This document shows, piece after piece, positions 39,078 through 45,817 of a stretch of DNA of 51,027 nucleotides. Under the pieces are notes generated by a model that saw only the letters and a program-made list of their open reading frames with translations, did no database searches and was not told the DNA's origin. Position 1 is the stretch's first letter. Each line of letters starts with the position of its first letter. The DNA lies in the NCBI GenBank assembly GCA_016218765.1, contig JACRCZ010000004.1:1-51027 (forward strand), in the 5' to 3' direction. The stretch comes from Deltaproteobacteria bacterium. GTDB taxonomy: Bacteria; Myxococcota_A; Polyangia; DRWM01; JAAZOP01. The position numbers and the translations under genes are program-made.

Positions 39078-40304
39078 GTGAGCCTGCTCTTCATCGTCGT
39101 CGACAGCCTGCGCGCGGACGTCCTGGGATGCTGCGATGGGACGGCGCGGACGCCGTGCGTCGATCGGCTCGCCGCGAGCGGGGCGCTGTTCCCGCGGGTG
39201 GTCTCGGCCGCGCCGTGGACCGTGCCCTCCGTCGCCACGATGCTCACCGGGGTCTACCCGCACCGGCTGGGGCTGGCCAAATGGGAACAACCATGGCCCG
39301 CCGAGCACCCGTCCCTGTTCGACCTGGGCGCCCGCGCCGGACTCGAGGTCGCGTCCTTCGTCTTCGAGCCGCGCTACTTCCTCCGCGCCGTACCCGCGGC
39401 CGGCGTGGCGGGTTCCTCGCAGCACACCGAGCGCGTGCTCGGCTGGCTCCGCGAACGCCGCGACCGGCCGTTCTTCGCCTTCGTCCACTACTGGTGGACC
39501 CACATCCCCTACGTGGCTCGCGCGACGACCGTCCCCGCGTGGCGCAAGCTCACGGACGTGGTGCTCGACGCGATCCGCGCCGGAGGACCCGCGCGCGAGG
39601 GCGTCAAGGCGCTCTACCGCCACGCCGTCGAGCGGTTCAGCGAGGATTGGATGCCTCGTGTGCTCGACACCGTGGATCTCGATCGCACCTGGATAGTCCT
39701 CGTCGCCGATCACGGCGAGTCGTGGGGTGAACGGCGCGGCGCAGCCGCGGTGCACGACGTCTTCGACCTGCACGGAAACGACCTGTTCGAGGAGTCGCTC
39801 CGCGTGCCGCTCGTCGTCCGCCCCCCCGGCGGCTGCACGGCCCGGCGGGTGGGCGGCCTGGCCCGCACTGCCGACATCCTCCCCACCCTCGCCGAGCTGC
39901 TCGGCCTGGGCCCCCCTCCGCCCGACATCGACGGTACCTCGCTCGCGGGCTGCGTCCGGGACGGCCGCGACGCCCCGGCCGCGGACGCCTTCTCCGTACG
40001 CAACCGGGACTTCCTCCAGGCACCGAGCCTGCCGCGCGACGCCCGCGACCTGTGGTGTGCCTTCGCCCTCACGACCCCCCGACATAAGCTCGTCTGGGAG
40101 CGCTCGGAAAGCTCACGGCACGTCTACGATCTTGCCTCGGATCCAATGGAAACAACCAATCTTTCAGAAGCGCATCATCCGAACATCGACGCCGCCTGGA
40201 AGCGCCTGGAAGCCGAGGCGGAGCGAGCGGTCGTCGGTCCTGTCGGCGGGGATGACCTCGCCAGGACGACCGAGCGGCTTCGTGCGCTGGGCTACCTGGA
40301 GTGA
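39078..40304 (+). CDS. Sulfatase-like hydrolase of the alkaline phosphatase superfamily
   Basis: A 408-residue cytoplasmic-looking protein (no signal peptide). Metal ligands are seen in FIVVDSLRAD (Asp9) and ADHGE (Asp211, His212). The nucleophile position is Thr48 in APWTVPSVATMLTGVYPHR, where true sulfatases have Cys or Ser in C/S-x-P-x-R for conversion to formylglycine. The protein therefore probably acts as a phosphodiesterase or phosphotransferase-like member rather than a sulfatase. GTG 39078 has GAGAGAGGA upstream. Two Ser/Thr kinase genes follow at 33 and 61 bases, suggesting a linked unit, although each kinase gene also has a -10-like element. Confidence 0.85.
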   Translation: MSLLFIVVDSLRADVLGCCDGTARTPCVDRLAASGALFPRVVSAAPWTVPSVATMLTGVYPHRLGLAKWEQPWPAEHPSLFDLGARAGLEVASFVFEPRYFLRAVPAAGVAGSSQHTERVLGWLRERRDRPFFAFVHYWWTHIPYVARATTVPAWRKLTDVVLDAIRAGGPAREGVKALYRHAVERFSEDWMPRVLDTVDLDRTWIVLVADHGESWGERRGAAAVHDVFDLHGNDLFEESLRVPLVVRPPGGCTARRVGGLARTADILPTLAELLGLGPPPPDIDGTSLAGCVRDGRDAPAADAFSVRNRDFLQAPSLPRDARDLWCAFALTTPRHKLVWERSESSRHVYDLASDPMETTNLSEAHHPNIDAAWKRLEAEAERAVVGPVGGDDLARTTERLRALGYLE

Positions 40305-40316
40305 CCGGCCGGCAGG

Positions 40317-40325
40317 TGCTAGCGT
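40317..40325 (+). promoter_or_regulatory. Putative extended -10 element before the first kinase gene
   Basis: TGC-TAGCGT (40317-40325), 12 bases before ATG 40338, which lacks a Shine-Dalgarno sequence. No clear -35. Confidence 0.3.
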
Positions 40326-40337
40326 AGCGGACGAAGC

Positions 40338-41435
40338 ATGACGATGCGCTTCTGCACCACGTGTCTGGCGATGACCGCTCGGGAAGCCGAGACGTGCGAT
40401 CGTCCCGGCTGTCGCGGAGCCCTGCGGCCGGAAGCGCTGCTGGGATCGGTGTTGGACGGCCGCTTCCGGATCGACTCGGTCATCGCGTTGGGGGGCATGG
40501 GCGTGCTGTTGCGCGGGCGGCACCTGCGGCTGGAAAGCCCCGTGGCGATCAAGGTGCTCCAGCTCGCCGGTCTCGACGGAGCGATGGCCGCGGAGGTGCT
40601 CAAGCGCTTCCGGCAGGAGGCGACGCTGATCGCCCGCCTGCGCCATCCCGGAATCGTGGCGGTGCTGGACTACGGGGCGGCGCCCGACGGGCGGCCGTAC
40701 ATCGCCATGGAGTTCCTGGAGGGCCGGGACCTGGAGGGGGAGCTGCGGGAGCACGGATTGCTCTCGCCGCCGCGTCTCGCGCACGTCGTGTCGACCGTGG
40801 CCGGGGTTCTCGACTGGACGCACGCGCACGGGGTGATCCACCGGGACATCAAGCCGGCGAACGTGATGGTGGCGCGGCTCGGCGGCGAGGAAGCGATCAA
40901 GGTCCTGGACTTCGGCGTGGCGCGGCTGGTCGAGGCGGCGACGGGAACGCCCGCGGAGCGGACGATGATCGTGGGGACCGCGGAATACATGGCTCCCGAG
41001 CAGATCGACGGACAGGCCTCGGCGATCGGTCCGGCGACGGACGTCTACGCGTTGGCGGTGACGACGTACCAGCTCGCGGCGGGTGAGACGCCGTTCCGCG
41101 CCCGGGACTTCGCCGGGGTGGTCGGCCGTAAGATGACGATGCGGTTCCCGGGCCTGGCCGAGCGACGTCCGGAGGCCGGCTGGGCCGCCGTCGACGTCGT
41201 GCTCCGCCGCGCGCTCGCGGTGTCGCCCGCCGATCGCACGGCGTCGGCGACCGCGTTCGCCCGGGAGCTGGTGCAGGCGCTGGCCGGCGTCGCCGCTCCC
41301 CGCGCCTCGGAACCGCCCTCTGCGCCTGCGGGCGGGGCGGTCCGGTCGCCGGGCGGCGCTCGCGCCGGCGGGCGCACGGTGATCGACACCGGCCGTCGCG
41401 CCCGCGGCGGACTTCCCGGTCGCGGGCGGACCTGA
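40338..41435 (+). CDS. Ser/Thr protein kinase with N-terminal zinc-ribbon-like Cys cluster
   Basis: A 365-residue Hanks-type kinase. The N-terminus has CxxC...C....C (Cys at 6, 9, 18 and 23, roughly), a possible zinc ribbon. The kinase domain (about 40-315) shows a glycine loop (ALGGMG), VAIKVL Lys, HRDIKPANV (His168, Asp170), DFG (Asp191) and GTAEYMAPEQ. The C-terminal 60 residues are Ala/Pro/Gly-rich with an RTVIDTGRR end; there is no membrane span, so it is cytoplasmic. The VIAL-GGM-G loop has the first Gly of GxGxxG replaced. It adjoins the receptor kinase gene, so cross-phosphorylation is plausible. Confidence 0.93.
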   Translation: MTMRFCTTCLAMTAREAETCDRPGCRGALRPEALLGSVLDGRFRIDSVIALGGMGVLLRGRHLRLESPVAIKVLQLAGLDGAMAAEVLKRFRQEATLIARLRHPGIVAVLDYGAAPDGRPYIAMEFLEGRDLEGELREHGLLSPPRLAHVVSTVAGVLDWTHAHGVIHRDIKPANVMVARLGGEEAIKVLDFGVARLVEAATGTPAERTMIVGTAEYMAPEQIDGQASAIGPATDVYALAVTTYQLAAGETPFRARDFAGVVGRKMTMRFPGLAERRPEAGWAAVDVVLRRALAVSPADRTASATAFARELVQALAGVAAPRASEPPSAPAGGAVRSPGGARAGGRTVIDTGRRARGGLPGRGRT

Positions 41436-41460
41436 GCCTCCCTTCCTGATCCTCGCTTCG

Positions 41461-41490
41461 TTGCCACCCCGGTCCGCCGGATGCTACCGT
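41461..41490 (+). promoter_or_regulatory. Putative promoter placed for a leaderless kinase message
   Basis: TTGCCA (41461-41466), an 18-base spacer ending in TGC, TACCGT (41485-41490), then six bases to ATG 41497. It is an extended -10 arrangement with no Shine-Dalgarno sequence. Confidence 0.4.
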
Positions 41491-41496
41491 CCGTTC

Positions 41497-43728
41497 ATGC
41501 CGTCGTGGATGTGCCGGCGATGCCAGCGCCTGTTCGACGACCGGCCTCTGGACGGGCGCTGCACGCACGACGGGGGGGCGCTGGTCGAGGTGGCGGCGCC
41601 GCGGTCGGAGGACGAGCACAGCGGCCGGGTCTACGACGAGAAGTACCGTGTCGGGCGGCTGATCGGCCGCGGCGGCATGGGCTGCGTCCACGAGGCGACG
41701 AACCTGCGCCTGGAGCAGCCGGTGGCCATCAAGTTCTTCGCGCCGCTGGCCGGCGACGCGACCGGCGTCACGCCGGGCGCCGCGCCGGAGCGCTTCCGGC
41801 GCGAGGCGGTGACGACGGTCCGCCTGCGCCACGCGAACGTCGTCGAGGTGCTCGACTTCGCGGTCGACCCGGACGGGACGCAGTACATCGTGATGGAGCT
41901 CCTGGAGGGCACGCCGTTGGACGTGGCGCTGGGCCTGGGAGGGCTGACGGTGGGCCGCGCGCTGGAAATCCTCGGCCTGGTGCTCAAGGCGGTCGAGTAC
42001 GCGCACCGGCAGGGGGTGATCCACCGCGACCTCAAGCCGGGCAACGTCTTCCTGGCCCGCATCGGGGGCCGCGAGACCGTCAAGGTGCTCGATTTCGGCA
42101 TCGCACGCATCGCCGAGCTGGCGACCATCACCTCGGGACCCGTCGGCACGCTGCACTTCGCAGCGCCCGAGCAGATCGCGGGGGAGCGGGTCACGCCGGC
42201 CGCCGACGTGTACTCGGCCGGGATGATGATCCACGAGATGCTGGCCGGCGGGCTCCCGCCCGTCCGGAAGCTCGGGCACGACCTTCCCGCCGCGTTGCGG
42301 CGCCTCGTGGAGCGGGCGACGTCCGCGGCGCCTGCCGCCCGCCACGCCGACGCCGGCGAGCTGCGGCGCGCCCTGGAGGACGCGGAGCGGGGTCTGACCG
42401 CCGCGGAGCGCGAGCGCCCGCTCCCGCGGCCCGCGCGGGAGGACGGATCGGCCCCGGAGTGGAGGGACGTCCGGGGCGAGGAGCCTGCGGTCGCGGCGAC
42501 GACGCCGCCGCCGACCGGGCCGGCGGCTCACACCGGCATGCCGCGTGACCGTCCTGCGGGCTCCCGCGCTTCCAGGACGGTCGCAATCGCCGGGGCGGCG
42601 CTCGCTCTCGTCGCCCTGGCCGTGGTCGCGCTGCTGTTCTGGCGCGGCGGCGGTCCTGCGACCGGAGACGGCGGCGCGGTCCCCCCGGTCGAGGTGTCCG
42701 CCGCGCCGCCTGCCGGCCCGGCGGCCCCTGTGCCGGCCGATCCGGCCGACGGCAGCGATCTCCGCAGCTACCCCGTACCGTTGCGCTGGGACGCGGCCGG
42801 CGCGGCGGCGGACTCCGGCTACGTGGTCGAGGTCGTGCGCGTGGAGGGCGGCCGGCCCGCCGAGCCGACGACGATGCGCACGCCGCTGACCTACGCCAAT
42901 TGGCCGTGGGACGAGTCCGTCCCGGCGCCCGGCACGTACCGCTGGCGCGTGCGCGTCGGCGGCGAGCCGCCGGGCGAGTGGAGCGCGCCGCGGACGTTCC
43001 ACTACTTCGCGTCCGCGCTGGAGCGCGTGCGTTCGACCGGCGTCCTGCGCGTGGGCCGCGAGGTCACCTATCACCGGCCGTTCGTGTATCTCGACCCGCA
43101 GTCCGGCGACGTGGTCGGTTTCGACGTCGAGCTGGCGCGCGAGCTGGCCCGCCGGCTGGGGGCGGAGCCGCGGTTCGTCGAGCTGGACTGGAGCACGGGG
43201 TTGTTCCAGAGCCTCGACGAGGATCGCACGGACGTCGTGCTCTCGGCCGTCAGCATCACGGAATCGCGCCGCGGGAAGTGGAGCTTCTCCCGCCCGTACT
43301 TGCGGACCGCGCAGCGGTTCACGGTGCGCGTCGACGATCCGCGGACCTTCGACGCGGCCCTGGAGACGTTCGTCGCCGGCGCCCAGCGCGGGACCAGCTC
43401 GGCGGAGGTCGTGCTGGAAGCGCGGGGGGAGCCGCGGGTCCGGCTGTTCGAGAGCGTGGATCTGGGCGTGGCGGCGCTTGCCGCGTCGGAGATCGACGCC
43501 CTGGTCGTCGACGAGAGCATCTCGCCCGCGCGGCGCGACGCGCGGTTCCGGCTGGCCGGCGCGCCGTTGAGCGAGGAGGGGTACGGGGTGATGGCACGCA
43601 AGGGCGAGGAGTCCCTCGTCGCGGCCATCGATGGCGTCCTCGACGAGCTCCAGCGCTCCGGGTGGCTGGACGCGCTGCTCCGGCGCTACGACCTTCCGGA
43701 CGAGCTTCCCCGACCCGCGGCACCGTAG
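41497..43728 (+). CDS. Transmembrane Ser/Thr kinase with an extracytoplasmic amino-acid-binding-type (SBP_bac_3) sensor
   Basis: The 743-residue protein has, in order: an N-terminal Cys motif (CRRC...C), a Hanks kinase domain (about 48-310) with GRGGMGCVHEA, VAIKFF, HRDLKPGNV (His176, Asp178), DFG (Asp199) and GTLHFAAPEQ; a Pro/Ala-rich juxtamembrane part; one membrane span (about 361-383); an FnIII-like segment (about 405-500); and a type-3 solute-binding domain (about 508-735) opening with LERVRSTGVLRVG and containing GDVVGFDVELARELARRLG and DVVLSAVSITESRRGKWSFSRPY. It reads as a one-component receptor: a periplasmic ligand would control the cytoplasmic kinase. Solute-binding domains are common sensors on histidine kinases; on Ser/Thr kinases they are unusual. 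Confidence 0.93.
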   Translation: MPSWMCRRCQRLFDDRPLDGRCTHDGGALVEVAAPRSEDEHSGRVYDEKYRVGRLIGRGGMGCVHEATNLRLEQPVAIKFFAPLAGDATGVTPGAAPERFRREAVTTVRLRHANVVEVLDFAVDPDGTQYIVMELLEGTPLDVALGLGGLTVGRALEILGLVLKAVEYAHRQGVIHRDLKPGNVFLARIGGRETVKVLDFGIARIAELATITSGPVGTLHFAAPEQIAGERVTPAADVYSAGMMIHEMLAGGLPPVRKLGHDLPAALRRLVERATSAAPAARHADAGELRRALEDAERGLTAAERERPLPRPAREDGSAPEWRDVRGEEPAVAATTPPPTGPAAHTGMPRDRPAGSRASRTVAIAGAALALVALAVVALLFWRGGGPATGDGGAVPPVEVSAAPPAGPAAPVPADPADGSDLRSYPVPLRWDAAGAAADSGYVVEVVRVEGGRPAEPTTMRTPLTYANWPWDESVPAPGTYRWRVRVGGEPPGEWSAPRTFHYFASALERVRSTGVLRVGREVTYHRPFVYLDPQSGDVVGFDVELARELARRLGAEPRFVELDWSTGLFQSLDEDRTDVVLSAVSITESRRGKWSFSRPYLRTAQRFTVRVDDPRTFDAALETFVAGAQRGTSSAEVVLEARGEPRVRLFESVDLGVAALAASEIDALVVDESISPARRDARFRLAGAPLSEEGYGVMARKGEESLVAAIDGVLDELQRSGWLDALLRRYDLPDELPRPAAP

Positions 43729-43895
43729 CGACGGTCCCCTCGCGCCGGAACCGGACACCACTTGTGCCGCTCTGCGCCGTCCCCCGCCGGGACCGGGCGC
43801 CGAAGGTCTGGGAATTGCGCCGTTCGAACGCCGGCACGCGACTTGCTGGTGGTGGGCCGGGGTTCGAGCGTCCGGTCGAGGAAGGGAGGCCAGGC

Positions 43896-45767
43896 ATGTC
43901 GCGCAAGCATACGGTCCGGATCGCGGGTTTCGCCCTGGTCGCGGGGCTCGGGACACTGTGGGCGGGCATCAATTGCGTCGGGGACGAGCCGTCGGCACCC
44001 CCCGGCTCCCGTGTGCCGCTCGACCCGTCCTCCGACTGGAACCCGTCCTCCGACTGGGCGGCCAAGGGCGAGCTCGAGCCGACGGACGGCGGCTCCGACC
44101 CCGGCGGCTACGACGCGGGGAGCTACGACGGCGGCGGCTACCGCGATGCCTCCGCAGACTCCTCCGGCTGGGACTACGGCTCGGCCGAGGCCGAGGCCGG
44201 AGCGGGCGCCGATGCGGATGCCGACGGGGACGCCGGCTGGCCGAGCGACTCCCTCGCCGACGGGGTTCCCGACGACGAAGCCGCCGACGCGGCCTGCGAT
44301 CCCGAAGCGGAGGACGGCGGCGATTGCGACGCGATCGGAGACGGCGCGCCGGCGGAGGCCGGGGACGCCGCTTGCGATCCCGAGGCGGAGGACGGCGGCG
44401 ACTGCGGCGACGAGGCCGGCGAGTCCGGTCTGAAGTCCGAGGACGACGACGAGCCGTACGTCCTGTACCTCTCGGCCGACGACTCCAACTCGCAGGCGTC
44501 GCCGATCATCGTGCGTTGGCTCATCGAGCGGGGGGCGATGGTGCCGTGGGACGCGGTGCGCGTCTACGAGTTCCTGAACTACTACGACTTCCCGTACGAC
44601 CCCGCGCCCGTCGGCCGCGTGCGGGTCACGAGCGAGTTCCGCGGCATCGCGCCCGCCGACGGGCTCTACGCCCTGCAGGTCGCCGTCCAGAGCCACGCGG
44701 TGTCCGCGTCCGAGCGCCGCCACGTGAATCTGACCCTCGTCCTCGACACCTCGGGCTCCATGTCCGGCCGGCCGATCGAGCTGGAGCGCGCCGTCGTCCG
44801 GGCGATCGCCGACAGCCTCCATGCCGGGGACATCGTCTCGGCGGTCGAATGGGACGACACGCGCTCCGTCCGTCTCGATTCCCACCTCGTGACCGGGCCC
44901 GCCGACCGCGCGATCCTGTCGATGGCCGCGTCCCTCGCGGAGGGCGGCTCGACCGACCTGCACGGCGGACTGGTCGCCGGGTACGCCCTGGCGCGCGCCA
45001 ACTACCGCGAGGGATGGCTGAACCGCGTCGTCCTGGTCAGCGACGGGCAGGCCAACACGGGGATCACCGACATCGAGATCATCGCCTCCGCCGCCGACGA
45101 CATGGAGGGCGAGGGCATCTACCTCGTCGGCGTCGGCTGCGGCGACGGCTACAACGACACGCTGATGGACGCGGTCACGGACGCCGGGAGAGGCGCCTAC
45201 GTCTTCATCGACAAGGAGTCCGAGGCCCGGCGCATGTTCGTCGACCGCTTCCTGCAGACGATGGAGGTCGCCGTCCGCGACGTGCAGGTGGAGCTCACGC
45301 TCCCGGGGATCTTCCGCATCGAGGAGTTCCACGGCGAGGAGTACTCGACGGATCCCGCCGAGGTCGATCCGCAGCACCTGGCGCCCGGCGACGCGATGGT
45401 CTTCCACCAACTCCTGCGCGCCGCCGATCCCCGCCGGGTCTGGGCCGACGACCGGATCGAGGTGCGCGTCACGTACCGCGACCAGACCGGCGCGACGGAG
45501 CACGCGGCCTCCGCCGGCGCCACGCTCCAGCGCCTCGTGGACTCGCCCGCCCCGACGATGCGCAAGGCCGACGCCGTCGTCGTCTACGCGCAGGCGCTCC
45601 AGCGCATCGACGCCGCGCGCGCCCACGACGCCTGGGACGCGGCCGTCCAGACCTGCGAGTCCGCCCGCGACTACGTCGGCGCCTCCGCCGACGCCCTCGA
45701 CGACGACGAGCTGCGCGAGATCGCGTCGCTCCTGGACCGCTACTGCCGGACCCTGTCGGCGCACTGA
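43896..45767 (+). CDS. VWA-domain lipoprotein (YfbK-type)
   Basis: The 623-residue protein has a signal peptide (LVAGLGTLWAGINC as a lipobox-like end), then a long low-complexity region (about 30-190) with paired DPSSDW/NPSSDW units, Asp/Ala runs and two copies of ACDPEAEDGGDC. The conserved part opens with VRVYEFLNYYDFPY, a mark of YfbK-type VWA proteins, followed by a VWA domain with MIDAS DTSGSM (Asp284), VVLVSDGQANTG, and a C-terminal domain (about 460-620). VWA domains bind protein partners through a metal ion. ATG 43896 has GAAGGGAGG upstream. It is likely on the cell surface. Confidence 0.9.
   Translation: MSRKHTVRIAGFALVAGLGTLWAGINCVGDEPSAPPGSRVPLDPSSDWNPSSDWAAKGELEPTDGGSDPGGYDAGSYDGGGYRDASADSSGWDYGSAEAEAGAGADADADGDAGWPSDSLADGVPDDEAADAACDPEAEDGGDCDAIGDGAPAEAGDAACDPEAEDGGDCGDEAGESGLKSEDDDEPYVLYLSADDSNSQASPIIVRWLIERGAMVPWDAVRVYEFLNYYDFPYDPAPVGRVRVTSEFRGIAPADGLYALQVAVQSHAVSASERRHVNLTLVLDTSGSMSGRPIELERAVVRAIADSLHAGDIVSAVEWDDTRSVRLDSHLVTGPADRAILSMAASLAEGGSTDLHGGLVAGYALARANYREGWLNRVVLVSDGQANTGITDIEIIASAADDMEGEGIYLVGVGCGDGYNDTLMDAVTDAGRGAYVFIDKESEARRMFVDRFLQTMEVAVRDVQVELTLPGIFRIEEFHGEEYSTDPAEVDPQHLAPGDAMVFHQLLRAADPRRVWADDRIEVRVTYRDQTGATEHAASAGATLQRLVDSPAPTMRKADAVVVYAQALQRIDAARAHDAWDAAVQTCESARDYVGASADALDDDELREIASLLDRYCRTLSAH
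44292..44408 (+). repeat. Coding direct repeat in the VWA lipoprotein
   Basis: Two nearly identical 39-base units start at 44292 and 44370 (period 78 bases, 26 codons). Each encodes ACDPEAEDGGDC with only synonymous changes and lies in the linker, where length could vary between strains by recombination. Confidence 0.8.
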
Positions 45768-45782
45768 CGAGCGCCGGCCGGC

Positions 45783-45811
45783 TCGACGCCCTCCCCCGCG
45801 GGTGGTACGTT
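45783..45811 (+). promoter_or_regulatory. Putative promoter placed for a leaderless esterase message
   Basis: TCGACG (45783-45788), a 17-base spacer, TACGTT (45806-45811), then six bases to ATG 45818. No ribosome binding site is seen. Confidence 0.4.
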
Positions 45812-45817
45812 CACCCC

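Noticed and set aside
39078..40304. True formylglycine sulfatase
   Set aside because: The nucleophile position is Thr, not Cys or Ser, and there is no signal peptide or maturase gene linked to it.
43861..43881. tRNA T-arm-like GGTTCGAG
   Set aside because: No acceptor stem or cloverleaf can be drawn around it; chance match.
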